Positions 30,401 through 37,415 are shown, counted from the stretch's first letter. The stretch: DNA of 54,778 nucleotides from a virus (IMGVR_UViG_3300028400_000008:1-54778); one strand, 5' to 3'. Notes: a model not told the origin generated them from the sequence alone. Program-made: numbers and translations.

Positions 30401-33400
30401 AGATATTGCCGAAAAGAAAAAGAATACAGAAAAAGATGTCAGATCGAAATCTATCGAACTTGGAGAGAGCATAAGAAAGACTCTACTTGGTGAAGAGATT
30501 TTGGATAATGATGGTTTAGCTAAGTATCTAAGACAAATGGTAAGCGAAAAAGATGAATATGCGAACCACCTTATTGACATAGTTGAGACGCTTGAGGACA
30601 ACCTGATAGGAAATGAAGTTATAAAACTTGTAAAGTACAAAGGAGACAAATTTAGCTTAGGCTCAATTCAGAAAGATGGAGACATGTACACTATCGAGGT
30701 GGTTCTATCCGACAAAGACATAGTAACATCGGATATAGAAGTATTCACGCACGAGCTATTGCACATAGTCATAGACAATACGCTCCCCCTCAGTCAAGAG
30801 CACAAACTAAAAATCAAGAAAGCAATAAACACCACAATAAAGGCTCTACAGGAAAAATATGGCAAAGGAAACGAATGGATGGCATTTCTGCCAAAACAAT
30901 ACAACGATGAAGATGTAGAAGTGGCAAAATCCGTTGCAGCTTACGCCTTGTTCGGAGAAGGAACCACCAAGCACGAACACGAATTTTTAATCTATGCTTT
31001 GACAAACAAAAACTTTATAGAGAACATCAAGGATATAGACATAGATTTGAGACTGTTCAAAAAGGATAAATCGTCATCATATCTTGACGATTTGATAAAC
31101 ATCGTAAAAGAACTTCTAAACAAGCTGATAGGGCTTGTAAGAAAAAACAATATGAAGGCAAACGAGTATGCAGTCAAACTATATAACGAACTTGCCGATG
31201 CATATTATAGAATAGGGAATGGAGCGTCTACAAGATATGCGTTTATGCCCAAAGCCGCAAGAATAGTCGCAAAAATAGATTCCATAACATCGCTTATGAG
31301 AAAAGAGAGCGACAAATACGCAAAACCGTTAATGAATCTTGCAACGAAACTTGCAGTAGAGCCAGCCGTTAAAGTCATGGAACAGATATGGAAAGAGACG
31401 GAAATATATCGTGATATGATAGACAACGAGCAATCAAGGGCATTCTTCCAGATATTCAAACTGAATAAAGATGTGATGGAGAAGGATTTCTACAGAATAA
31501 AATCCATAGCGCAGGCAGCAAAGGAATCGGCAAAAGAAAAAGTCGATGCGGTATATGGAACAAGACTGAAAGAACTCCTAAAGAACTTCACGCCAAAAGA
31601 GAGAGAAGCACTCAATATGATAATAGCTTCAAGCGGGTTGTATGGTCTTGATTTAAAAGATAAAGATGAACTTGTCGAGTTGATAAAAAACAGAAAAAGT
31701 GAGATTGAAAAACTTGAGTCGGTTATAAACGACGATGGTGTAAAATCCCAAATAGAAGGTTTGGTGGTTCTAAAGACCGAAGGGAAGGTTGTGAACCACC
31801 GCCAAATGCTGAATGCCTACGCTATTCACAAACAACTGTTCAGGGACAAAACAAAGAGCAAAATTCCAGAAGCGATAATCTACAAGCTCATAACATTAAA
31901 AATCCTTGATAGGATTGACGATATCGAAAGAATAGTCGAAAAGGATGCAGGCGCAATATTCAGGACATACAAGTTCTATAAAAATATGGAAAAAATATTC
32001 AGAAAGAAAAACGAACTTAACCCGCTGCACGAAATACACGGATACATAAAGACAAAACCAAAACCATTCGAAACGGTTGCATGGGTCAAGACAAATGAAA
32101 TACCTAAGGGTGCGACTGTGCTGGGTGGTTCTGTGAGGGTAAAAGGCGAAAACTATGTTAGGGTAAAAATAAAGGACTATACTCAAAGCTATACACAGGG
32201 AGCATTAGGCATAAAAAACCTATCGCATATGGGAACCACCTTCAGTGCAGACGAGATAGTAACGGCAAAAGACCACTATCAGGGCGAAGGCTATGCGCTC
32301 CTCCCAATATTGAGCGACAAAGGAAAGATAATAGGCTGGAGGTTGAACGACATAGGCAGGCCAAAAGGCGACATAACAGAGAATATGGCATACACGATAT
32401 CAGATATGTTCCTAAGAGACAAAACGAGCGAATACAACAAAAAGGTAATCGATCTTCTATTCAGAGACTACTTGATAAATGAAGGGAAAAGGAAATATAT
32501 AGAGATATCACCAGAATCGCATTCTGAGCTTTGGATGATGATACCGAAGCAGACAAGAAACTACCTTGCAAGTAAATATGGAGAAAGAAAGCTGTTCGTA
32601 AGGCCAGAGCTTATGTATGACATATTCGGCTATCAAGACCCATATCTATTCAAGAACCACCGTGCGTTGGCATGGATGCAAAAGATAGTGAAAGATATAG
32701 TAGAAATGGCCAAAATGAAGATGACGGTACTGAATGTTGATACAATTATGTCAAATGCACAATCTAATTACGATACTCTCATCAAGTATGGAATGGATCC
32801 GATAGATGCGGCAAGAAGAATGAAAGAGGCGTGGTTCCTTGCTGACCAATATGAAGAGGATTATCTTGAGAGCTTAAATATGTATTTCGATATGGCATCT
32901 GGAAAGCCTATAAATCTGAAAGAGTATAAGTATAGGCTTAGAAGCAAAGAGGAGAACCCCATATCGATAATATACAAAGAAGGGATGATGACTCCAGTCA
33001 TAGACGATATCAATGTAATAGAAGCCGATAACAAAAACGAGATAAGAAGAATGATAGAGGATAAATTCCTGACTAAGCTAAACGAAAAGATGAGAAAAGC
33101 GGTAAAAAGCGCATATCCAACGGAAGAAACACAAGCTTTCAAAATTGGAATGAAGCTGTTTCAGCGTGGAGATATGGTCGCTAAGTATGCACTATATACT
33201 TGGCTAAGAGAGCAAGGGATTCCATATAGAGAGGCGATAGAGACCGCTGACGAAGCGTTCGTAAACTACTCTATCACTGAACATCCAGTGCTTAAGTATG
33301 CATCTGATGTGGGTGCATTGATTTTCAATAAGTATCTATTCCTTGCCTGGAAAGGTATGGCTAGAATGATGAAGCTTGCTCCTGGAAGATTTATAGGAAC

Positions 33401-33545
33401 GGAAGCTGCACAGGGCTTCAAAAAAGGATATGAAGAGGCTACGGACCTATATCTACACAGAAGCTTGCAAGACATAGTTGAACCACGCATTCTATCGCCA
33501 ATGGAAGCTGGGAAAACGCTGTTTCAACCAGTTTTTATGGCATAA
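24405..33545 (+). CDS. Giant virion protein with T7/N4-type RNA polymerase and zinc peptidase regions
   Basis: 3,046 aa. An Ala/Gly-rich hydrophobic region lies at about 265-455, and a HELEH motif at 594-598. The polymerase region is defined by WRAG near 1380 (T/DxxGR-like), Asp1553 in an Asp-Ala-Ser-Thr-Ser context (motif A), Arg1637-x3-Lys1641-x7-Tyr1649-Gly (motif B, exact spacing of T7), His-Ser-Ile-Asp at 1852-1855 and Asp1877 (motif C, preceded by Tyr where T7 has His). A second HELLH (2116-2120), followed by a Glu-Phe-Leu segment, looks like a zincin. The last 450 residues resemble large polyvalent-protein domains. As I recall, N4 gp50 also carries a central polymerase in an injected protein of 3,500 aa. 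Role inferred: ejected RNA polymerase for early genes. Confidence 0.75.
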   Translation: MDLFDIYKRTKKQRSAISQDVKKSIDSNNDLMSLFATFSGAKEEGTSANDSALFDDGMMLRTTAGVAPEILEKVNDREESRQLAEQAYQELVDKYGDSIDDIPELKIQKDALETIIKNPDLEPNENYAKALDELVNMAVGGSSKEELASEGLVVGDKEAYQEGKGFFDYSLGESTPMTELQEAQAGMDTGNLIDALWQGTNALADTVLAPWRENDKERKEERIETSRMHQASRPTQFVEEKSKEYYDKYGVVGGIKEMAKDLFENYGVSGVVRMVSEATVESLPAMIAAVGALAATKNPSTAISLLGSAGLGDYLAGKSREIYDEQKEKDWTKAITGGVLSGALDVVGAEALAGGTILRRILGKRAGEEVAKKLGEKGAAETAALFGAGVLGDAGIEVTTENLQNFLEEYGKTGNIEEAIQKAKEQAVGTTIETAGMSVPLAAMSPEGARKFHSEKMDMIGTAKKEQEQEKINQYKNAVEGIEPPQSIEEIKIAERKVAPTIQYIRANPEGKEEAISHLESHLKEIGKNDDEIEYTINSVLDAAEKLGPIYKDENGGSVNNIEMPETEEAEEEDVDINDLEARIKSDTGIIGTHELEHAMKLVDEGKYTPEEVVQKIANENDKEVFKEVYAIEPPKQSGSVPTDEVAQNIKNDLLRRWNKFKTAQNAQDKAKRLFDVAFRMPTIAFKKIDPKFVPSIDTKLVKRIVSQAKNTNEAKALVEKHNIKNPVLRNIIIELTAEKAIRDRMLSELKKEKENGTIDISDDDIVNIRKDSNKVIEHIIDNLHNPMKSEHTDFENHTREILAKIYKQKKGEIGRGIAKVSEIAKLKKPKQDIDQEIADIENDIKTLKKVGMIDEAKKLEVKKQRLLKEIEQKNKAPKLQQEIGKLKEIEKSLKHKEAKQEIRKKIEQLEAQFSEPKQAATKDATKTENKKRRYRLESGHIVSVDDSKVVLNIDGKNINLNDEKELIGNKKHLEKAGLVKKLNEDEEHIYTITQSGLMKKVLTRKGEHYSRAGETDENKAKKQEKAFVSSKIKRINEKGEAAKIDDIEVTNKEIKRIMSDWDVRPTIGKAEDRIIMRLSSKNLKTKYGEIRIQNPIADLLSIKNKNGEPAIGNLDKPLKDAMALVYRKIATFNPDYKRLVDVFGDGARPVFEAILENGVPLFAIKEEAKNIVGKVKFENGLSLFDISKKVVSDTDYLDDSFAQHLTSIAVKALVHKGFVRESKVEINGKQQAFYEIMENRSELLDRANELFDELRIESEIREPEPPGMGRASSKTEIGKVEKGTAQEEIFTAIKNMSRVKFKFNDEIGSESNKYAKMFFEHIKDKDIADMFVDEAPTLTTRVNKEIARENIERMYKRIKETYSKQKEMSFSWKIYSNWRAGITSNTINYQLEKISRGLVSPEKSITYINGTTERELKKNMEKFLFDRNGNLKDVPLKVLAFNMGIKIDRLDNDTIREQFSKMFEITPDGVVPRKGFKQAFRFAKNGLVLGMDMWKSKSSDKAALKKIAKEHEKVMTITALRDIALMDAVLRGEIKPYKVKGNVALYAKMEIDASTSASILSRLLNGTTYAKSKDIMMAGGVVLDIKSIPEALKGSGLLLKGTKKITDIYILANEKLARIIEKDNSLAARLIRQFNRDNMKKAIQEIEYGAGEKEFKHQLAREAFKILEKYIGESKSKAFATLMALKPYFPDARIVYIRNGKEESKKLKDITSLDGIDNKDISIENLHAPLLKLFEKTITKKQFEQFVREIMPTRLVLQELTNIIGKIVEAKRKNANPKWKTIKDLKESAKKEIGYIGFYNLGVFPFRISNEDAAKTSFVLPVVDKSEIKFAKKTVPYIEDRASKLLASMTHSIDSLVFFRSLNNTKAYDRLQYIYDAAIIGYDEQTLNDFSMEYNKNVIEETAKNSHIVEFSKYILENYNKELLSKNDLMKVKKALLWSKKAKTKLFEKIDAMQHFVYSPLGKNDELFAYKPDDKKKLIEDIGKSYDQVLNHQLLKDIDIAEKKKNTEKDVRSKSIELGESIRKTLLGEEILDNDGLAKYLRQMVSEKDEYANHLIDIVETLEDNLIGNEVIKLVKYKGDKFSLGSIQKDGDMYTIEVVLSDKDIVTSDIEVFTHELLHIVIDNTLPLSQEHKLKIKKAINTTIKALQEKYGKGNEWMAFLPKQYNDEDVEVAKSVAAYALFGEGTTKHEHEFLIYALTNKNFIENIKDIDIDLRLFKKDKSSSYLDDLINIVKELLNKLIGLVRKNNMKANEYAVKLYNELADAYYRIGNGASTRYAFMPKAARIVAKIDSITSLMRKESDKYAKPLMNLATKLAVEPAVKVMEQIWKETEIYRDMIDNEQSRAFFQIFKLNKDVMEKDFYRIKSIAQAAKESAKEKVDAVYGTRLKELLKNFTPKEREALNMIIASSGLYGLDLKDKDELVELIKNRKSEIEKLESVINDDGVKSQIEGLVVLKTEGKVVNHRQMLNAYAIHKQLFRDKTKSKIPEAIIYKLITLKILDRIDDIERIVEKDAGAIFRTYKFYKNMEKIFRKKNELNPLHEIHGYIKTKPKPFETVAWVKTNEIPKGATVLGGSVRVKGENYVRVKIKDYTQSYTQGALGIKNLSHMGTTFSADEIVTAKDHYQGEGYALLPILSDKGKIIGWRLNDIGRPKGDITENMAYTISDMFLRDKTSEYNKKVIDLLFRDYLINEGKRKYIEISPESHSELWMMIPKQTRNYLASKYGERKLFVRPELMYDIFGYQDPYLFKNHRALAWMQKIVKDIVEMAKMKMTVLNVDTIMSNAQSNYDTLIKYGMDPIDAARRMKEAWFLADQYEEDYLESLNMYFDMASGKPINLKEYKYRLRSKEENPISIIYKEGMMTPVIDDINVIEADNKNEIRRMIEDKFLTKLNEKMRKAVKSAYPTEETQAFKIGMKLFQRGDMVAKYALYTWLREQGIPYREAIETADEAFVNYSITEHPVLKYASDVGALIFNKYLFLAWKGMARMMKLAPGRFIGTEAAQGFKKGYEEATDLYLHRSLQDIVEPRILSPMEAGKTLFQPVFMA

Positions 33546-33569
33546 TGACGAACGGGAAGGAGGTGACAT

Positions 33570-33764
33570 ATGGCAAAGGCCAAAAAAAAGATAGAGATAA
33601 AGCCTGAGAACAAAGGTAAGTTTACGCAATATTGCAAGCGTAAAGGGTATAAAGGCGTAACGAAAAAGTGTATCGAGGAGGGCAAAAAAAGCCCGAATCC
33701 AAAAACAAGAAAGCGTGCAACATTTGCAGCAAATTTCGCAAAAAAAGGAGGAAAAAAGAAATGA
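33570..33764 (+). CDS. Small very basic protein, 64 aa
   Basis: Lys/Arg/Gly-rich, with a Tyr-Cys-x-Arg-x-Gly-Tyr segment, a conserved-looking Cys-Ile-Glu-Glu-Gly and an Arg-Lys-Arg-Ala-x-Phe-Ala near the end. Similar short basic proteins occur in many large viruses; nucleic-acid binding in the virion is likely but not shown. The ribosome site is close to a full anti-16S match (AAGGAGGTGA), suggesting abundant product. It overlaps the HU-like gene by four bases. Confidence 0.55.
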   Translation: MAKAKKKIEIKPENKGKFTQYCKRKGYKGVTKKCIEEGKKSPNPKTRKRATFAANFAKKGGKKK

Positions 33765-34012
33765 GAAAACTATTCATCGAAGCGTGTCAAGAGGTAGGCG
33801 TATCAAAAGGGAAAGCTGAAGCAGCATATAGGTTTTTTCTTGAGAATATGAAAAAAGAACTTGCCGAAGGTGGTTCCGTTGTAATCAGAGGCGTAGGTAC
33901 GCTAAAGAAAGAAAAAAGACAAGGAAGAAAAATCTACAGTCCATCGCTTGATAAAGTCATCGATGTTCCTGATAGAGAACTCATAGTATTCAAGCGTAGT
34001 AAAGCGAAGTAG
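33761..34012 (+). CDS. HU/IHF-family DNA-binding protein
   Basis: 83 aa, the normal HU size. It has the helical dimerisation half with Val-Ser-Lys-Gly-Lys-Ala-Glu-Ala and Phe-Leu-Glu-Asn, the turn Val-Val-Ile-Arg-Gly-Val-Gly-Thr-Leu that matches the HU GFGTF region, and a basic beta arm. It would bend or compact DNA, in the virion or at replication. It is the last + strand gene and overlaps the convergent - strand gene by 23 bases. Confidence 0.82.
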   Translation: MRKLFIEACQEVGVSKGKAEAAYRFFLENMKKELAEGGSVVIRGVGTLKKEKRQGRKIYSPSLDKVIDVPDRELIVFKRSKAK

Positions 34013-34373
34013 AGAGCAGGAGCTTCTCCGCTCTCTCTATGAACTTCAAAACCATATCATCTATTTCAAGCTCCAAATCTTTCAGTGTGAATGGAGCAAA
34101 AAGCTTTATTTTTAAAAATCTCAACCAAGCCCTGTCATCATGCTCACTTCCTAAAGCCAATATCTTTGCCATCGATGGATCGTCCATATATTCCGATAGT
34201 TTATAATACAGCTCATGAGCATAATTGACAGTGTTGACTTTGCTGTTATGAAGGTCATAGATAAGCTTATAATTTACTTTTCCGTCTTTGAAGATTTTGT
34301 CGTTTTTGCCAAATTTATTGTAGATCGTGTTTGGGTCTATGCCGTGAAGTCTGCTAAACTCCAATACGGTCAT
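33990..34373 (-). CDS. HTH-like protein, paralogue of the gene at 38618
   Basis: About 127 aa. An N-terminal segment of helix-turn-helix character (residues 1-30, Ile-Asp-Pro-Asn-Thr-Ile-Tyr) precedes a block containing Asn-Tyr-Ala-His-Glu-Leu-Tyr, which recurs in the protein at 38618-39052. Function unknown. ATG 34373 is chosen because GGAG lies five bases upstream; GTG 34379 is the alternative. Confidence 0.5.
   Translation of the reverse strand: MTVLEFSRLHGIDPNTIYNKFGKNDKIFKDGKVNYKLIYDLHNSKVNTVNYAHELYYKLSEYMDDPSMAKILALGSEHDDRAWLRFLKIKLFAPFTLKDLELEIDDMVLKFIERAEKLLLSTSLYYA
34011..34038. terminator. Hairpin between the convergent arms
   Basis: AGAGAGC, a bulged A, GGAG, loop CTT, CTCC, GCTCTCT: eleven pairs with one bulge at the meeting point of the two arms, overlapping the final codons of both converging genes. 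There is no long T-tract on either side. It could block transcription from both directions. Confidence 0.5.
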
Positions 34374-34375
34374 TG

Positions 34376-34831
34376 TCACTCCAGTAGTTTATAGTAGAGT
34401 TTATATGCAAAATCTATAGTCCTATCTATATCTTTTTTTGGATAGTGTCCATAGTGTCTTTTTACATCCTCTATTGTTTCGCCAATTATATCGAATAGCT
34501 CATCTACATTTGTTATGCCTCTGCCTATTTTTTTGTTATTGAAATCGACTTTGTATAGCTCAAGTATTGTCAGGGCAAATATAGGCAAAATGTATTCTCC
34601 GTACCTGCTTTTCTCATCTATTCCTTTATAACTCTTCATAAAGTGTAATCTTGCTAATTCGGCATATCTGTCTGCGTATATTCTTAACACATTGCCGACT
34701 TTATTTTTCAGTCTGTACAATTGAACCACCCACTGAGGTGGTTCGCTATCTACATTTTCAAATTCAAGATTCTGGTAGAATGTGTAAAGTATTGCATATT
34801 CTTTTATTATCCTTTTATCCAGCTTTTTCAC
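34376..34831 (-). CDS. Hypothetical helical protein, 151 aa
   Basis: Not recognised. Predicted helical, with many Tyr and Lys; the end carries a Phe-Ala-Tyr-Lys-Leu-Tyr-Tyr-Lys segment reminiscent of the His-Glu-Leu-Tyr block of its downstream neighbour, so the two may be distantly related. GTG 34831 is favoured by AAGGAG five bases upstream. An inverted octamer pair (34723-34744) lies within the frame and encodes Glu-Pro-Pro and Val-Val-Gln. Confidence 0.5.
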   Translation of the reverse strand: MKKLDKRIIKEYAILYTFYQNLEFENVDSEPPQWVVQLYRLKNKVGNVLRIYADRYAELARLHFMKSYKGIDEKSRYGEYILPIFALTILELYKVDFNNKKIGRGITNVDELFDIIGETIEDVKRHYGHYPKKDIDRTIDFAYKLYYKLLE

Positions 34832-35027
34832 ATCTTCTCCTTGCAAGATGTTTTGCACGATCGATTTTTCCTCTCTTGATTAGCTGATAAATGTATTCAT
34901 CTATCGCCTCATTGTCAGTAATGACATCATCATCAAATAAGAAACTATAGTTATCACCTATTTTAAAAGTAGCTTTATGCATCGTTAGCTCTGGAATGCC
35001 ATTTCTCCAGTCGATTCTTTTCTTCAT
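34815..35027 (-). CDS. Hypothetical acidic-basic protein, 70 aa
   Basis: No known motif. The first half is mixed, the middle acidic with Phe-Asp-Asp-Asp, and the C-terminus an Arg/Lys helix. The gene overlaps the HNH gene upstream by 53 bases and the next gene by 17. It belongs to the dense early or middle operon. Confidence 0.45.
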   Translation of the reverse strand: MKKRIDWRNGIPELTMHKATFKIGDNYSFLFDDDVITDNEAIDEYIYQLIKRGKIDRAKHLARRRCEKAG

Positions 35028-35307
35028 TCTCGATCCTTTCTATTAACTTCAAGAACCTCTCAAAGTCTTTCTTCGTACACTTTTTTCTTGAGCTGCCGAT
35101 GAACAGGTAATGAAACATTGCATGGTGGTTCTTGCATAAAGTAATGCCGTTATTTATGTCAAATCTTTCGTCTTTGAAGTACGATGCGTGGTTCAAGTGA
35201 TGAGCTTCCCTATGTTTAATTGAACCACACGCTACACATCGCTTATCTCTTCTGATTGCCTTCGCTCTCCATATTCGATAAGCTCTGCTATTCCGCCAGT
35301 TCTTCAC
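34975..35307 (-). CDS. HNH endonuclease
   Basis: 110 aa. A Cys-x2-Cys (residues 24-27) precedes Glu-Ala-His-His-Leu-Asn-His, then Asn-Gly-Ile-Thr-Leu-Cys-x2-His-His, the full zinc-braced HNH signature. HNH genes of this size either take part in packaging (next to terminase) or act as homing enzymes; here it is far from terS in linear order and in the early arm, so homing or DNA processing is possible. GTG start in a GTGA overlap with the membrane-peptide gene upstream. Confidence 0.85.
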   Translation of the reverse strand: MKNWRNSRAYRIWRAKAIRRDKRCVACGSIKHREAHHLNHASYFKDERFDINNGITLCKNHHAMFHYLFIGSSRKKCTKKDFERFLKLIERIENEEKNRLEKWHSRANDA

Positions 35308-35432
35308 TTGTCACCAAACAATCCATATATAGCGCCAATCACGAATGCAACAATGAGAAGAATCAAATTGAACACAATAGGTGCCAAAATCAAACCAATA
35401 CCAACGCAAAGACCAATTATTATCCATTCCAT
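35304..35432 (-). CDS. Membrane micropeptide, 42 aa
   Basis: Almost entirely hydrophobic, with two Gly-rich membrane segments and a short charged end. Its stop overlaps the HNH start, and its own start lies inside the end of the next membrane-peptide gene. Function unknown; one of several tiny membrane proteins in this arm. Confidence 0.55.
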   Translation of the reverse strand: MEWIIIGLCVGIGLILAPIVFNLILLIVAFVIGAIYGLFGDK

Positions 35433-35557
35433 TTCAATACCCTTTTAATGATTCTTAGTATATCGCTCATTAGCGAGTTATACAAATCTATTCCCATAGA
35501 AACTCCAAATCCGACAAAAATAGAAATTAGCAGAATTGTTATGATTGCTTCAACCAT
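35420..35557 (-). CDS. Membrane micropeptide, 45 aa
   Basis: One membrane segment (about residues 4-24) followed by a basic amphipathic tail. AAGGAAAG precedes the ATG at a suitable distance. It starts nine bases after the thyX stop and overlaps the next micropeptide gene by 13 bases, so all are probably co-translated. Function unknown. Confidence 0.55.
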   Translation of the reverse strand: MVEAIITILLISIFVGFGVSMGIDLYNSLMSDILRIIKRVLKWNG

Positions 35558-35565
35558 TTCTTTCC

Positions 35566-36465
35566 TTATTCTTTTTTATATTCATCAACACCATTGGTGT
35601 CCCTTCCCTGTTTGCATTCTCCCACAAATTCATCATATAGATATCTATGCTCATCTGGCAATTTATCGAATACTGTGCAGGCAAGCTTCCTGATTTCCCA
35701 AAGAGCATCACGACTTGAGCGCAACTCAAGAAAATTCTGCAAATTCCTTCCGTCAATCTGCCACTGCAATTTTGTTTTGAACGCCTCTGGCAGCGAATAT
35801 TTTGCAATATCATTTCCTATTCCAAGAGATAGATTCTCCTTGAGGCTAATGAGCGACATTACAGAATTTAAATCAACTTTTTTATTGCCAGTGAATACGA
35901 GATATTTCTCGATTGCACTCTTTTTGTAAGCTGAATATCTACTACCAGTCAAACACAAATTTTCATTTGTGAATACCTCAAATCCAAGTTTCTCCATTTC
36001 ATGTCCGTCAGTCATGCTTTTTACCTTGTGCAGGACAATATCATTATCGTTTTTTAATTGCTTCAATGTATAGCGTGTGCTCTTGACGACCATTCTTGCA
36101 GTTCTGTGTCTTGCAAGTTCTTGCAGGCATGCCCTGCTGATACCGTCTATCTCAAACCAATAGACAAGTTGCTCAAGTACACTCTTATGTTTTAGCTTAT
36201 TTCCAATTCTTTCTAATAGTTCTTTGTCTTTTTTGCCAATGTGGTAAGCTACATCAATTACACCATATCCGCACTCTGCGCACAGTATCGAATCATATTC
36301 ATCTGCTTTAACTGAGCTTCCGCATTCTGGGCAGCTTATATTGCAGTTTGCGACACCATTACAAGCTACATAGTATGTATCACTCTTATCAAAGCTATCA
36401 TGGCTCATTCTTATTCCATTTACACAAACCCATAGCGGTGAATAGTAAATAAGATTAACTCTCAT
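35566..36465 (-). CDS. thyX: Flavin-dependent thymidylate synthase with zinc-ribbon insertion
   Basis: Makes dTMP from dUMP with FAD and methylene-folate, supplying phage DNA synthesis. The ThyX signature is present at 119-132: Arg-His-Arg, two residues, (Arg instead of Ser), then Ser129 and Arg-Tyr. A later Trp-Gln-Ile-Asp-Gly-Arg-Asn-Leu segment and an Arg-x2-Arg with Glu-Ile-Arg also fit. Unusually, two Cys-x2-Cys pairs (45/48 and 62/65) form a probable zinc ribbon near the N-terminus, outside the usual 220-250 aa core; total length is 299 aa. It lies with MazG-like and recombination genes. Confidence 0.85.
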   Translation of the reverse strand: MRVNLIYYSPLWVCVNGIRMSHDSFDKSDTYYVACNGVANCNISCPECGSSVKADEYDSILCAECGYGVIDVAYHIGKKDKELLERIGNKLKHKSVLEQLVYWFEIDGISRACLQELARHRTARMVVKSTRYTLKQLKNDNDIVLHKVKSMTDGHEMEKLGFEVFTNENLCLTGSRYSAYKKSAIEKYLVFTGNKKVDLNSVMSLISLKENLSLGIGNDIAKYSLPEAFKTKLQWQIDGRNLQNFLELRSSRDALWEIRKLACTVFDKLPDEHRYLYDEFVGECKQGRDTNGVDEYKKE

Positions 36466-36476
36466 ATCAGGTTACC

Positions 36477-36689
36477 TCACTTGCTTATCTTTTTCAAAAC
36501 AGCTACAAGATCTTTTTTTATTTTTTCAAGATCACCGACACATTCCTTAACATTATCGCTAATAGATAGCACGACAGCGGGATTAGCACCATTGAGTTTA
36601 AATCTGGCAGCTTCAATGCCAATTTCAGATATAGCGCCATCAAGTGCGTTTATCGCAACATCTATTTTCTCAATTGCTTCTTCTATCAT
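36477..36689 (-). CDS. Hypothetical helical protein, 70 aa
   Basis: Two amphipathic helices with regular Ile/Leu/Val spacing, probably a coiled coil. ATG 36689 has AAAGGAAG seven bases upstream; longer starts lack this. The stop lies 11 bases before thyX. No function is suggested. Confidence 0.45.
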   Translation of the reverse strand: MIEEAIEKIDVAINALDGAISEIGIEAARFKLNGANPAVVLSISDNVKECVGDLEKIKKDLVAVLKKISK

Positions 36690-36702
36690 TCTCTTCCTTT
36701 CA

Positions 36703-36801
36703 TTATAAATCATTGAAATGCCTATAGTCCATATGCACAAGTGCGATTAGCACACATAGCAATAGAACCACCAAGCCTATCATAAGCGCTTGCTCAATCA
36801 T
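36703..36801 (-). CDS. Membrane micropeptide, 32 aa
   Basis: One hydrophobic helix (residues 6-23) with a charged tail. AAGGAAGGAAAG lies just before the ATG. It overlaps the end of the RepL-like gene by eight bases. The frame includes an octamer site, read as Val-Val-Leu within the membrane helix. Confidence 0.5.
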   Translation of the reverse strand: MIEQALMIGLVVLLLCVLIALVHMDYRHFNDL

Positions 36802-37276
36802 CTTTCCTTCCTTTCATCTTTTCTAACCATTGTGCATACTTTTCATCAAGCTCCCATGTCGGGTGGTTCTTTTGAAGCAACTCCGCAATAGCGTTAGATG
36901 TCCCTTTTGATAGAAAAACATATGGATTAATGAGGTATTTACCTCTCCCAGTTCTTTTCCACATTCCACATTCAATACCTCTTTTGATCAATGGCGCAAT
37001 TCTTTTGTCGTAATCTGCGCCAATTTCACTAGCTATTTCAGTTGGTCGTTCGAATATATTATCTTTCGATTTGTTAAGTATCCACCAAAAAGCCATTATG
37101 TCTTTTGCGCCCTTACAAATATATGCCTGTTTCTCCATTATGCTCATGATATTGCCTTTAAAGTTCATTTTCTTTATGCTATAATACTTGACAGATGTGG
37201 CAATTGGGACATCAAAAAGCTCACCAGTTGCTTTGTCCACAATTGTCACTTTTCCAATCTTGCTTTCTTTTCTCAA
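36794..37276 (-). CDS. RepL-like winged-helix replication protein
   Basis: 160 aa. An early Asp-Lys-Ala-Thr-Gly-Glu segment, a central helix-turn-helix and a Gly-Lys-Tyr-Leu-Ile-Asn-Pro-Tyr strand-turn match the plan of RepL/plasmid replication initiators. It could start replication or act as a regulator. TTG start with AAGGAG seven bases upstream. A good extended -10 promoter stands just before it, making it the first gene of its operon. Confidence 0.55.
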   Translation of the reverse strand: MRKESKIGKVTIVDKATGELFDVPIATSVKYYSIKKMNFKGNIMSIMEKQAYICKGAKDIMAFWWILNKSKDNIFERPTEIASEIGADYDKRIAPLIKRGIECGMWKRTGRGKYLINPYVFLSKGTSNAIAELLQKNHPTWELDEKYAQWLEKMKGRKDD

Positions 37277-37304
37277 AAATGACTCCTTGATATACCCTAA
37301 TATT

Positions 37305-37378
37305 CTTCAGTATTATAGCACAAAATGTTACAGTATATGATATTGCTTTGTAAGTACCGTAAAATCGTGGTTTGTAAG
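37305..37378 (-). promoter_or_regulatory. Extended -10 promoter and repeats before the RepL-like gene
   Basis: On the - strand, TGCTATAAT (-10 at 37312-37317) is an extended -10 box; transcription would start about 30 bases before the TTG. Upstream lie two direct copies of TTTGTAAG 27 bases apart (37342 and 37369 regions) and the pair TTACAGTA / TACCGTAA in opposite orientation, a plausible operator. A GGTAT-rich dyad follows at 37399-37412. Confidence 0.55.
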
Positions 37379-37415
37379 CTTTTTGAGAGCGGTAGGGTAT
37401 ATATATAATACCTTG

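Noticed and set aside
34723-34744. True terminator inside the 34376 gene
   Set aside because: It is in frame inside a coding region; more likely a chance pairing of two octamers.
35256-35693. 145-codon + strand frame in the - strand arm
   Set aside because: Lies antisense to HNH, two coupled membrane-peptide genes and thyX, which explain the DNA better.
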